From the NCBI GenBank assembly GCA_013297875.1, contig JAAFIW010000004.1, positions 239,521 to 303,520 of the forward strand: a stretch of DNA of 64,000 nucleotides. Direction: 5' to 3'. The notes below the pieces were generated by a model that was not told the origin of the DNA, searched no databases, and saw only the letters and a list, made by a program, of their open reading frames with translations. The number at the start of each line of letters is the position of its first letter. Positions within the stretch are counted from its first letter, which is position 1. The DNA comes from Comamonadaceae bacterium (GTDB lineage Bacteria; Pseudomonadota; Gammaproteobacteria; Burkholderiales; Burkholderiaceae_C). Of this stretch, positions 52,380-60,653 are shown one piece after another. Position numbers and translations under genes: made by a program.

Positions 52380-53153
52380 TCAGTCGTCCAGTTGCGCCCG
52401 GGCCAGCTCCACGTCCAGCCGCTGCGTCGCGTCCAGCGGTTTCACGGCGGCGGCCTGTTCGTACAGTGAGGTGGCTTCCTTCATTTTCTTGTCGCCTTCC
52501 AGCATGAGCAGGCCGTTGGCGTACTCGATCATGAAAATGGCGCAGCTGGCCTGCAGCTTCAAGCCCTCCTGGAACAGTTTGAGGCCGGTGTCTTTCTTGG
52601 CGCCGTAGGTCATGTTGCCAATCAGCGTGCCCACTTTGTCGATTACCTCGGCGTGAAACGAGCCCAGGCCTACGTGGGCATCGGCATGCTTGGGTTGCAG
52701 CTGGATGGTTTGCTCCAGTGCCATCTTGATCTTGCTGCCCAGGCCCTGTGCCAGGGCTTTGGCCACGCTGATGCCCTGGCTGTAGCGGCCCAGGGCGTAA
52801 GCCTGCCAGTACCAGGCGTTGTAGTTGGTGGGTGAGGCCTGTAGCTGCGATTGCGCGAGCTGGGCCACTTCCATGAACAAATCAAGCTTGGTTTTTTCTT
52901 TCTTTTCCAGGTAATTGGCGTAGATGCAGGCGGCCTTGTTGGCCACGGTGATGCCGTCGCCACCGGCGCGCAGACCAGCCTCATACGCCGCCTGAAACTC
53001 ACCCTGGTGAAACAGCACCCAGGCGGCCAGCACGTTTTTGTCTTTGGGTAGCGGCTCCATGTCGCCCGCATGCAAGCGGGGCCACAGCTTCTTGACTTTG
53101 GCCGCATCGAACGGGTACTCACCCAGGTGGGGAAAGGCGATCCATTTGGCCAT
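52380..53153 (-). CDS. TPR-like helical hypothetical protein
   Basis: 257 residues. Helix pairs resemble tetratricopeptide repeats (WVLFHQGEFQAAYEAGLRAG, YNAWYWQAYALGRYSQGISV, HADAHVGLGSFHAEVIDKVG, ATSLYEQAAAVKPLDATQRL). No signal peptide. It is the last gene after a patatin and a TetR gene, with 23 bp to the latter, so probably one operon. The function is probably protein binding; partner unknown. Confidence 0.7.
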   Translation of the reverse strand: MAKWIAFPHLGEYPFDAAKVKKLWPRLHAGDMEPLPKDKNVLAAWVLFHQGEFQAAYEAGLRAGGDGITVANKAACIYANYLEKKEKTKLDLFMEVAQLAQSQLQASPTNYNAWYWQAYALGRYSQGISVAKALAQGLGSKIKMALEQTIQLQPKHADAHVGLGSFHAEVIDKVGTLIGNMTYGAKKDTGLKLFQEGLKLQASCAIFMIEYANGLLMLEGDKKMKEATSLYEQAAAVKPLDATQRLDVELARAQLDD

Positions 53154-53176
53154 GTTGCACTCCTGATAGTCGTGGT

Positions 53177-53845
53177 TTAACTGTCACCGCCACCGTTGCT
53201 GTAAGCCGCCACCAAGCCCAGCAAGTGGGTGCGCTGGCCTGTTTCCAGGTAGGGCACCAGCAGGTTCAGCACATGGTGGGCACCGCGCAGCAAGGCGGCC
53301 TGGGCGCTTTCGGGCTCCAGCGCGCGGCGCGGGTCGCGCACGTATTCGTAGCTCAACCAGTAAGTGAGCACCACCACCATGCTGGTGGCGGTGGCCTCAA
53401 CCTCGCGCGAATCGATGCGCACGGTGCCTGAGCGGCTCATGCTGTCCAGCATCACGCGCACCGCGCGGGTCTTGTTTTTGAGCACCCACTGGAAATGGGT
53501 TTCCAGGCGGCGGTTTTTGGAAAGCAGGTCGTTCAGGTCGCGGTACAAAAACCGGTATTGCCAGATCAACTCAAACAGCGTGTGCATGAAAAACCAGGCG
53601 TCTTCCACATCGCGCACACCGTCGCTGGCGTTCAGCAGTTCGCTCAAAGCGCGCTCGTAGCGGTCAAACAGGCTGTTGATCAGCTCGTCTTTGGCCGGGT
53701 AGTGGTAGTACAAATTGCCCGGGCTGATGGACAGCTCGGCCGAAATCAGCGTGGTGGAGACATTGGGCTCACCAAAGCGGTTGAACAGCTCCAGCGACAC
53801 TTCCAGAATGCGTTCGGCGGTGCGGCGGGGAGCTTTTTTGGCCAT
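53177..53845 (-). CDS. TetR-family transcriptional regulator
   Basis: 222 residues. The helix-turn-helix is RILEVSLELFNRFGEPNVST and SAELSISPGNLYYHYPAKDE. The ligand domain has FELIWQYRFLYRDLNDLLSK, the pattern of a TetR group often next to lipid-metabolism genes. It follows the patatin gene by 9 bp on the same strand. It probably regulates this operon and perhaps the nearby phasin and acyl-CoA reductase genes; no operator was identified. Confidence 0.85.
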   Translation of the reverse strand: MAKKAPRRTAERILEVSLELFNRFGEPNVSTTLISAELSISPGNLYYHYPAKDELINSLFDRYERALSELLNASDGVRDVEDAWFFMHTLFELIWQYRFLYRDLNDLLSKNRRLETHFQWVLKNKTRAVRVMLDSMSRSGTVRIDSREVEATATSMVVVLTYWLSYEYVRDPRRALEPESAQAALLRGAHHVLNLLVPYLETGQRTHLLGLVAAYSNGGGDS

Positions 53846-53854
53846 GAGCTTGTA

Positions 53855-55102
53855 TCAGCGAGCGGCTTGCAGTTGTGGCAGGGCCTGGCCCAGGTCGTCC
53901 ATCACTTCCTGCAGGTTGGAGATGGCGCGGCCCACGCGGGTGGGCGGTTTTTGAGGGGTGGCCAGGTGGCGCTTGGGGTCGTCCAGCGCCTCGTTGTTCA
54001 GGCTGATGCCGTGCTTGCCCAAAGTGGCCGATAGGCTGGTGCGGCGCGAGCGCAACAGGGCACGGGTTTGCTGGTAGGCGTGCTCGGCCATTTTTCGGCG
54101 CTGGGTGTAGCTGAAGGTGTTGGCCAGAAACATCTCGGTATCGCGGTGATCCGGCTCGATCAGCAAAATGTCGGTGTCGGGGTAAGCGCTTTCGTAGTGC
54201 TTCATGCCCATTTCCAGGCGCGAATGAATCATGGTGCGAAAGGTCTGGCTAAGCACCGAGACCAGGCCCCCATCAACGATGCGGGGAATCTGCCGCTTGT
54301 GGGCGGGCAGGCCGTCTTGCATGACTTTGGTTTGTTTGGCCGGTGTGGCGTCAAAGGGCACCAGCGGGTTCAGGCACAGCATCAAGTCCACGCCTTGCTC
54401 CAAAGCAATCGAGGCGTGCATGGTTTTTTTGAGCGCGCCATCCACGTAGTAAGAATCGTCAATTTCCACGGGCGGAAACAAGCCGGGCAGGGCGCTGCTG
54501 GCCTGCACGGCTTTTGAAATGGGCACGTGGTCCCAGCCGGGGCTGCCGAACGGAGCGGAGTCGCCGCTGTCCAGGTTGGTGGCGACCAAGGTCAGGCGGG
54601 TGTTGAGCTTTCGAAAGTCGTTGGTACGGCCTTCGCGGGAAAACAAGGTGGCCAGGCGCTGGTCAATCTGGTTGTTGGAAAAAATGCCAGTGGGCAAGGC
54701 GGGCCCCAGGCGCTCCAGCACCTGCGAGATGCGTTTGCCGCGTGCCAGCTTCCACAGGGCCGACAGGCTCAGGCCCGGCAGCATCAGGCCGCGCCGGGCG
54801 AATTCGCTGTAGGCCGGGGCGGTGAGCCAGGCGGGGTCAAATACCTCGCTGGCCGAATCGTTTTCAATGAAGCCTGCGCACAGCTGGCGCGGCGTCATGC
54901 CGTTGGCCAGGCTGGCTGCAATAAAGCCGCCGGCGGACACGCCCACGTAGTGTTGCAAGGCGTTGAAATCCAGGCCGTCCAGCGATTCGTCGAGTGCGCA
55001 CAAGGCACCAATTTCATAAATGGCCCCCAGCGGGCCGCCGCCGGCCAAGGCCAGGGCAATACGGGGTTTGGGGGCAGACAAGGAGGGTTTTTTCAAGGGC
55101 AT
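53855..55102 (-). CDS. Patatin-like phospholipase
   Basis: 415 residues from ATG 55102 (MPLKKPSLSAPKPRIALALA); the longer frame to 55330 runs over a terminator and is rejected. Oxyanion loop GGGPLGAIYEIG (about 21-32), nucleophile elbow GVSAGGF near 60, and catalytic Asp in YVDGALK near 215 form the patatin Ser-Asp dyad. A C-terminal extension (SYTQRRKMAEHAYQQTRALL) is helical. It is cytosolic or membrane-peripheral; it hydrolyses acyl esters of phospholipids or storage lipids. Confidence 0.88.
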   Translation of the reverse strand: MPLKKPSLSAPKPRIALALAGGGPLGAIYEIGALCALDESLDGLDFNALQHYVGVSAGGFIAASLANGMTPRQLCAGFIENDSASEVFDPAWLTAPAYSEFARRGLMLPGLSLSALWKLARGKRISQVLERLGPALPTGIFSNNQIDQRLATLFSREGRTNDFRKLNTRLTLVATNLDSGDSAPFGSPGWDHVPISKAVQASSALPGLFPPVEIDDSYYVDGALKKTMHASIALEQGVDLMLCLNPLVPFDATPAKQTKVMQDGLPAHKRQIPRIVDGGLVSVLSQTFRTMIHSRLEMGMKHYESAYPDTDILLIEPDHRDTEMFLANTFSYTQRRKMAEHAYQQTRALLRSRRTSLSATLGKHGISLNNEALDDPKRHLATPQKPPTRVGRAISNLQEVMDDLGQALPQLQAAR

Positions 55103-55191
55103 GGTCGAAGGCGGGGTGTGCTGCGAGTGTAGGTGTGCGTTTGAGCGGTTTTTGCTGCGCCGCAGCACGACACGCCCAGGTAGCCAAGCGT

Positions 55192-55215
55192 AAAAAAAGG
55201 CGCCGAAGCGCCTTG
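55192..55215 (-). terminator. Rho-independent terminator after the phasin gene
   Basis: On the minus strand GGCGC-TTCG-GCGCC (55199-55212) is followed by seven T. It is a classic stable tetraloop terminator 20 bp past the phasin stop. Confidence 0.92.
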
Positions 55216-55235
55216 CTGTCGAATCCGCGCGAAAT

Positions 55236-55787
55236 TTATTCGGCAGAAACGGCGGCAGCCGTTTTGGTTGCTGATTTACGGGGTGCTGCGCGGCGGGCGG
55301 CCGCACGGGGCTTGCGGGTTGCCACTTCAACGGCTTCCACGGCTTCTGCAGCCTTGGTGCGGGCCGAGGCAGCGGTTTTGGCGCTGAGCTTGGCCACGTT
55401 TTTGTTCAGCTCGTCGATGCGCACGATCAGGGCGTCCACGTCTTTGGCTGATGGCACGCCCAGCTTGTTCAGGGCTTTGGCCACGCGGTCTTCGAAAATG
55501 TTTTCCAGCTTGTCCCACTGACCAGTGGCTTTGGATGTGATGCCATTGGCCATGGTGGTCACTTTGTTGGTGGCTTCAGAAATGCGCTCTTCAGCAACGG
55601 CTTGGGTCTTGCGTTGAATCGACACGCCTTCTTTTACCAGGGTCTCAAACACTTTGTTGCCTTCTTCTTGTGCTTTGGAGAATGCACCCAAGCCAGCCAG
55701 CCAAATTTGCTGGGCGGACTCTTTGACGGTGCCAGCCAAGTGTGCGCTGGGGGCTTTGGCTGCGGGTTTTTGTGTCTTCTTGACCAT
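55236..55787 (-). CDS. Phasin-family polyhydroxyalkanoate granule protein with histone-like tail
   Basis: 183 residues. The N-terminal phasin domain (QQIWLAGLGAFSKAQEEGNK, VFETLVKEGVSIQRKTQAVA) is amphipathic and predicted to coat PHA granules. A leucine-rich coiled stretch follows (DVDALIVRIDELNKNVAKL). The C-terminal tail is Lys/Arg/Ala-rich (RKPRAAARRAAPRKSATKTA), like PhaF, which can bind DNA. It is a single-gene unit ended by a strong terminator. It suggests PHA storage, although no phaC lies in the window. Confidence 0.88.
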   Translation of the reverse strand: MVKKTQKPAAKAPSAHLAGTVKESAQQIWLAGLGAFSKAQEEGNKVFETLVKEGVSIQRKTQAVAEERISEATNKVTTMANGITSKATGQWDKLENIFEDRVAKALNKLGVPSAKDVDALIVRIDELNKNVAKLSAKTAASARTKAAEAVEAVEVATRKPRAAARRAAPRKSATKTAAAVSAE

Positions 55788-55966
55788 GGTGTGAGCTTTC
55801 TAAAAGGTTGAATTGAATTGCCAGGATGCGCTGACTTCGGCGGGCCTTGGGTGACAGCACTGCGACGGACTGTAGGGCGCGGTTGACACGCCGTTTAGGT
55901 ATGTGCTTCTAGATAGCTAGAGGCCCAAGCCTATTGCGGAAACGGCTTGAAAAGCGATTTTTTAAT

Positions 55967-56022
55967 CAAATCGGCCAACAGCCCATACCAACACTGCTCA
56001 AACAGCTATATAAAATGTAGCA
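55967..56022 (-). repeat. GCTTGAGCA element, copy 20
   Basis: AAATCGGCCAACAGCCCATA then ACACTGCTCAAACAGCTATA and AAATGTAGC. It lies in the 361-bp gap 55788-56148 between divergent genes, where I see no gene or other clear site. Confidence 0.85.
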
Positions 56023-56148
56023 TTCAGCTAGATTTTGAAAAATCAGGCACACCGTTGAGCGTTGCCGCAGGTGCGTCGCGGGTTTGTGCTGAAACCCACG
56101 CACGCGCCTTTCGGCAAGAATCCGGCATCTCAAACCTGGAGGCAACCC

Positions 56149-58143
56149 ATGCAGTACTTCGTCACCGGTGCAACCGGCTTCATTGGCAAACGTCTGGTCA
56201 AAAAACTCCTGGAGCGCAAAGGCTCTGTGGTGCATTTTTTGATTCGCAAGGAAAGCGAGGGCAAGGTTGCCGCGCTGCGTGAGTTTTGGGGCGTGTCGGC
56301 AGCCCGCGTGCAGCCGGTGTTTGGTGACCTGACCGCCAAGAAACTGGGTGTTAGCGCCGACGACGTGAAAAAGCTCAAAGGCCAGATCGATCATTTCTAC
56401 CACCTGGCTGCGGTGTACGACCTGGGCGCAGACGAGGAGAGCCAGATCGCCGTCAACATTGAAGGCACGCGCAACACGGTCGAACTGGCAAAGGCAATTG
56501 ACGCCGGGCACTTTCACCACGTGTCATCCATCGCGGCGGCAGGCCTGTACGAAGGCGTGTTCCGTGAAGACATGTTTGAAGAGGCTGAGAACTACGATCA
56601 CCCGTATTTCATGACCAAGCACGAGAGCGAAAAAATCGTGCGCAAAGAATGCAAGGTGCCCTGGAGCGTGTACCGCCCGGCCATGGTGGTGGGCGACAGC
56701 ACCACCGGCGAGATGGACAAGATTGACGGCCCTTACTACTTCTTCAAGCTGATCCAGCGCATGCGCCAGTTCCTGCCACCGTGGATGCCCACGATTGGCC
56801 TGGAAGGCGGGCGTGTGAACATTGTGCCCGTGGACTTTGTGGTCGGCGCGTTGGATCACATCAGCCACCAGCAAACCACCACCGGCAAGTGCTACCACCT
56901 GGTCGACCCGGTGGGCTACCGGGTGGGCGATGTGCTGGACATTTTCAGCAAGGCCGCGCACGCACCGCGCATGAGCTTGTTTGTGAACGCGGCGTTGCTG
57001 GGCTTCATTCCCAAAAGCGTCAAAAAAGGCCTGATGGCCTTGGCCCCGGTGCGCCGGGTGCGCGCCGCGGTCATGAAAGACCTGGGTGTGCCCGAAGACA
57101 TGATGGCCTTCGTCAACTACCCCACGCGCTTTGACCGCCGCGAGACCGACGCCGCACTCAAAGGCAGTGGCGTGAGTTGCCCCAACCTGAACGACTACGC
57201 CTGGCGCCTGTGGGATTACTGGGAGCGCCACCTGGATCCGGCACTGTTTGTCGACCGCAGCTTGAAGGGCACCGTGGGCGGCAAAGTGGTGCTGGTCACC
57301 GGTGGCTCGTCGGGCATTGGCTTGTCGGCAGCCTGCCGCTTTGCCGAAGCTGGCGCCATCACCATCATCTGCGCACGCGGTGAAGACAAGCTGGCCGAGG
57401 CGGTTAAAGAAATCAAGGAATTCGCCGGCAAAGACGCCAAGGTGTTCAGCTACTCAGTCGACATTTCTGATGAAGCCAGCTGCGCCGGCTTCATCAAAAT
57501 TCTGGAAGAGCAGCACGGCGGCGTCGATTTCCTCATCAACAACGCCGGCCGATCCATCCGCCGTGCGATTGAAGCCAGCTATGACCGCTTTCACGACTAT
57601 GAGCGCACCATGCAGCTCAACTACTTCGGCTGCCTGCGCGTGACCATGGGCCTGTTGCCCGGCATGGTGGCCAAAAAGAAAGGCCACGTGGTCAATTTGA
57701 GCTCCATCAGCGTGCTGGTCAACGCACCACGCTTCTCCGCCTATGTGGCCAGCAAGGCCGCGCTCGACGCCTGGACCCGCTGCGCCAGCAGTGAATTTGC
57801 CGACCAGGGCGTGACCTTCACCACCGTCAACATGCCGCTGGTGCGCACGCCCATGACAGCGCCCACCAAGATCTACGACAACATGCCTCTGTTGCAACCC
57901 GAAGAAGCCGCGGCCATGATCATCAACGCCTGCATCGACAAACCGGTGCGCGTGGCCACCCGCCTGGGCATTTTTGGTGAGGTGCTACACGCCGTGGCTC
58001 CGCGCGTGACGCAAATCGTGATGAACACCACCTTCCGCATGTTCCCCGACAGCGCCGCCGCGAAAGGCGACAAGAGCGTCAAAGCCACCTTGTCGCCCGA
58101 AGCGATTGCCATGTCGCAGATGATGCGAGGCGTGCACTTCTAG
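56149..58143 (+). CDS. Two-domain fatty acyl-CoA reductase (Maqu_2220-like)
   Basis: 664 residues from ATG 56149, with GGAGG seven bases upstream. The N-terminal extended SDR domain has TGATGFIGKRLVKKLL, DHFYHLAAVYDLGADEE, HHVSSIAAAGL and YFMTKHESEK. The C-terminal classical SDR domain has VTGGSSGIGLSA near 380, NNAGRSIRRAI, and catalytic YVASK near 530. Length and order match, from memory, the Marinobacter reductase that converts fatty acyl-CoA to fatty alcohol. This would feed wax esters or alcohols. The nearby patatin and phasin support a lipid-storage setting. Confidence 0.88.
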   Translation: MQYFVTGATGFIGKRLVKKLLERKGSVVHFLIRKESEGKVAALREFWGVSAARVQPVFGDLTAKKLGVSADDVKKLKGQIDHFYHLAAVYDLGADEESQIAVNIEGTRNTVELAKAIDAGHFHHVSSIAAAGLYEGVFREDMFEEAENYDHPYFMTKHESEKIVRKECKVPWSVYRPAMVVGDSTTGEMDKIDGPYYFFKLIQRMRQFLPPWMPTIGLEGGRVNIVPVDFVVGALDHISHQQTTTGKCYHLVDPVGYRVGDVLDIFSKAAHAPRMSLFVNAALLGFIPKSVKKGLMALAPVRRVRAAVMKDLGVPEDMMAFVNYPTRFDRRETDAALKGSGVSCPNLNDYAWRLWDYWERHLDPALFVDRSLKGTVGGKVVLVTGGSSGIGLSAACRFAEAGAITIICARGEDKLAEAVKEIKEFAGKDAKVFSYSVDISDEASCAGFIKILEEQHGGVDFLINNAGRSIRRAIEASYDRFHDYERTMQLNYFGCLRVTMGLLPGMVAKKKGHVVNLSSISVLVNAPRFSAYVASKAALDAWTRCASSEFADQGVTFTTVNMPLVRTPMTAPTKIYDNMPLLQPEEAAAMIINACIDKPVRVATRLGIFGEVLHAVAPRVTQIVMNTTFRMFPDSAAAKGDKSVKATLSPEAIAMSQMMRGVHF

Positions 58144-58166
58144 CCGGGGGTCTGGTCGGCAATAAT

Positions 58167-58184
58167 TTCCGTTTTCCAACGGAA
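58167..58184 (+). terminator. Short hairpin between the acyl-CoA reductase gene and rfbD
   Basis: TTCCGTT-TTCC-AACGGAA, a 7-bp stem without a T-run. Possible weak terminator or mRNA end signal. Confidence 0.3.
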
Positions 58185-58208
58185 GCGTGCGCACGGCGCG
58201 CTGTGCAC

Positions 58209-59111
58209 ATGAAGATATTGTTGTTTGGCAAACAAGGCCAGGTCGGCTGGGAGCTCCAGCGCAGCTTGGCTCCTCTGGGTACGCTGGTGGCGCTGGACAG
58301 GCATGCCACCGATCTGTGCGGCGATTTAACCGACACAGCGGGCATTGAAAAAACCATTCAAACCGTCCGTCCCCAGGTCATCGTCAATGCGGCGGCCTAC
58401 ACAGCGGTAGACAAAGCCGAAAGCGATGTCGATCTGGCCCGACAGGTGAACGCCACCGCGGTCGGTGCGATGGCCTGTCAGGCCCAGGCCGTGGGTGCCT
58501 GGCTGGTTCATTACTCCACCGACTACGTCTTCAACGGCAGCGGCGAGCAACCCTGGACGGAGCGCGACGACACCGCGCCGCTGAACGTATACGGCCAAAC
58601 CAAACTGGAAGGCGAGCAGTTCATCCAGGCGCAGTGCCCGCAGCATCTGATCTTCAGAACCAGCTGGGTTTACGGCAGCCGGGGCGGCAATTTCGCCAAG
58701 ACCATGCTGCGCCTGGCCCAGGAGCGCCCCCGCCTCACAGTGGTGGCCGACCAGTTTGGTGCGCCCACGGGTGCTGATCTGCTAGCCGACGTGACCGCCC
58801 ATGCGCTGCGGCAGTGCTTTTCAACGGCAAACCCAGGGCCATGTGCTGGCTTGTTCAACTTGGCTGCCACGGGTGAGACCAGCTGGCATTTATATGCAAA
58901 ACACGTACTAGCCCAGGTAGTTATTGCTCAACCAGCTATTAAATTAGTAGCATCTGAAGTGGTGCCGGTCGCAACAGCTGATTTCCCGACCGCCGCTGCC
59001 AGGCCACACAACAGCCGGCTGGACACAAGCAAGCTGCGCAGCACCTTTGGTTTGACCTTGCCACCCTGGCAGCACGGCGTGGATCGGCTGGCGCAACAGT
59101 TAGTTGCCTGA
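58209..59111 (+). CDS. rfbD: dTDP-4-dehydrorhamnose reductase
   Basis: 300 residues from ATG 58209; a GTG at 58203 is in frame. NADPH loop [13 protein letters not shown], substrate region [23 protein letters not shown], catalytic YGQTKLEGE, and RTSWVYG. It performs the last step to dTDP-L-rhamnose. Residues about 230-249 ([17 protein letters not shown]) are encoded by a GCTTGAGCA element, just before the conserved [13 protein letters not shown]. It is the first gene of rfbDAC; rfbB is not in the window. Confidence 0.93.
   Translation: MKILLFGKQGQVGWELQRSLAPLGTLVALDRHATDLCGDLTDTAGIEKTIQTVRPQVIVNAAAYTAVDKAESDVDLARQVNATAVGAMACQAQAVGAWLVHYSTDYVFNGSGEQPWTERDDTAPLNVYGQTKLEGEQFIQAQCPQHLIFRTSWVYGSRGGNFAKTMLRLAQERPRLTVVADQFGAPTGADLLADVTAHALRQCFSTANPGPCAGLFNLAATGETSWHLYAKHVLAQVVIAQPAIKLVASEVVPVATADFPTAAARPHNSRLDTSKLRSTFGLTLPPWQHGVDRLAQQLVA
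58898..58953 (-). repeat. GCTTGAGCA element, copy 21, inside rfbD
   Basis: AACACGTACTAGCCCAGGTA then GTTATTGCTCAACCAGCTAT and AAATTAGTAGCA. Read as [15 protein letters not shown], the same frame as in lolD and lnt. Confidence 0.85.
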
Positions 59112-59200
59112 ACTGCTCGGTACAGCGGCTTGAAGCACCTCTGCATCGACGGCGCTTAAACTCGTTGGTTGACTCAATTGACATCTATTTGAACCAACCC

Positions 59201-60070
59201 ATGATCAAACGAAAAGGCATCATCCTGGCGGGTGGCTCCGGTACCCGCCTGCACCCGGCAACGCTGGCTGTGAGCAAGCAACTGCTGCCGGTGTACGACA
59301 AACCGATGATTTACTACCCGCTGTCCACGCTCATGCTGGCCGGTATCCGGGACGTATTGATCATCAGTACGCCTCAAGACACGCCACGGTTCCAGCAGTT
59401 ACTGGGTGACGGCTCCCAATGGGGCATGAACCTCCAATACGCCGTGCAACCCAGCCCCGACGGCCTGGCGCAGGCATTCATCATTGGTGATGCATTTGTC
59501 GGCAATGCGCCCAGCGCGCTGGTGCTGGGCGACAACCTGTTTTATGGCCACGATTTCGAGCAACTGCTGTCCCAGGCTAATGCCCAGACCACCGGCGCGA
59601 CCGTTTTTGCCTACCACGTGGCCGATCCAGAGCGCTACGGAGTGGTGGCCTTCGATGCGCAGGGCAAAGCCGTGAGCATTGAAGAAAAGCCCAAGCAACC
59701 GCAGAGCAATTACGCCGTGACTGGCCTGTACTTCTACGACAACCAGGTGTTAGACATTGCCAAAAACGTCAAACCCAGCGCGCGCGGCGAGTTGGAGATC
59801 ACCGCGGTCAATGAGGCCTACTTGCGAAGCGGCGCATTGTCGGTGCAGATCATGCAACGCGGCTACGCCTGGCTGGACACGGGTACCCACGACAGCCTGC
59901 TGGAAGCCAGTCACTTCATCGCCACGCTGGAGCATCGTCAGGGCCTGAAAATCGGCTGCCCAGAAGAAATCGCATGGCGCAAAGGCTTTATTGACACGGA
60001 GCAGTTGCAGCGTCTGGCCCAGCCGCTGCACAAAACCGGCTACGGTCAATACCTGATGCGGCTGAAGTGA
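59201..60070 (+). CDS. rfbA: Glucose-1-phosphate thymidylyltransferase
   Basis: 289 residues from ATG 59201. The nucleotide-binding loop is [20 protein letters not shown], followed by [29 protein letters not shown] and [20 protein letters not shown]. It makes dTDP-glucose from dTTP and glucose-1-phosphate, the first step to dTDP-rhamnose. It lies 89 bp after rfbD and 7 bp before rfbC. Confidence 0.95.
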   Translation: MIKRKGIILAGGSGTRLHPATLAVSKQLLPVYDKPMIYYPLSTLMLAGIRDVLIISTPQDTPRFQQLLGDGSQWGMNLQYAVQPSPDGLAQAFIIGDAFVGNAPSALVLGDNLFYGHDFEQLLSQANAQTTGATVFAYHVADPERYGVVAFDAQGKAVSIEEKPKQPQSNYAVTGLYFYDNQVLDIAKNVKPSARGELEITAVNEAYLRSGALSVQIMQRGYAWLDTGTHDSLLEASHFIATLEHRQGLKIGCPEEIAWRKGFIDTEQLQRLAQPLHKTGYGQYLMRLK

Positions 60071-60077
60071 AGCACCC

Positions 60078-60626
60078 ATGAAAGTCACACCCACCGCCAT
60101 TGCAGAAGTTCTGGTCATCGAACCCAAAGTGTTTGGCGACAATCGGGGGTTTTTTTATGAAAGCTTCAACGAGCGTGCCTTTGCCGACGCAACCGGACAG
60201 GCGCTGAACTTCGTGCAAGACAACCACAGCAAAAGCGCGCATGGCGTGCTGCGCGGCTTGCACTACCAGCTTCAGCAGCCACAGGGCAAACTGGTGCGGG
60301 TGGTGCGTGGTGCCGTGTTTGATGTGGCGGTGGACATCCGCCGCCAATCGGCTACGTTTGGCCAATGGGTGGGCATGGAGTTAAGCCACGACAACCACCG
60401 GCAGCTGTGGGTTCCACCTGGTTTTGCCCATGGATTCCTGGTGCTCAGCGAAGACGCGGAGTTTCTTTATAAAACCACCGACTACTACGCCCCGCAGCAT
60501 GAACGCTGCATTGCGTGGAATGACCCGACCATTGCCATCGATTGGCCAACACTGCCAGCCGCACCCGTGTTGTCTGCCAAAGATCAGCTGGGTGCCAGCC
60601 TGGGACAAGCCGAAGTCTTTTCTTGA
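60078..60626 (+). CDS. rfbC: dTDP-4-dehydrorhamnose 3,5-epimerase
   Basis: 182 residues. Cupin-type epimerase with GDNRGFFYESFNERAFAD, QDNHSKSAHGVLRGLHYQ (catalytic His), VVRGAVFDVAVDIRR, WVPPGFAHGFLVLSEDAEFL and the tyrosine in TTDYYAPQHE. It converts the 4-keto sugar before RfbD reduction. It lies seven bases after rfbA, clearly one operon. Confidence 0.95.
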   Translation: MKVTPTAIAEVLVIEPKVFGDNRGFFYESFNERAFADATGQALNFVQDNHSKSAHGVLRGLHYQLQQPQGKLVRVVRGAVFDVAVDIRRQSATFGQWVGMELSHDNHRQLWVPPGFAHGFLVLSEDAEFLYKTTDYYAPQHERCIAWNDPTIAIDWPTLPAAPVLSAKDQLGASLGQAEVFS

Positions 60627-60653
60627 GCCTTCTGGGTATTTTTTAGCCATTTC

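Noticed and set aside
55103..55330. Longer N-terminus of the patatin protein
   Set aside because: The extra frame crosses a strong terminator and the phasin 3' end, and the family motif begins just after ATG 55102.
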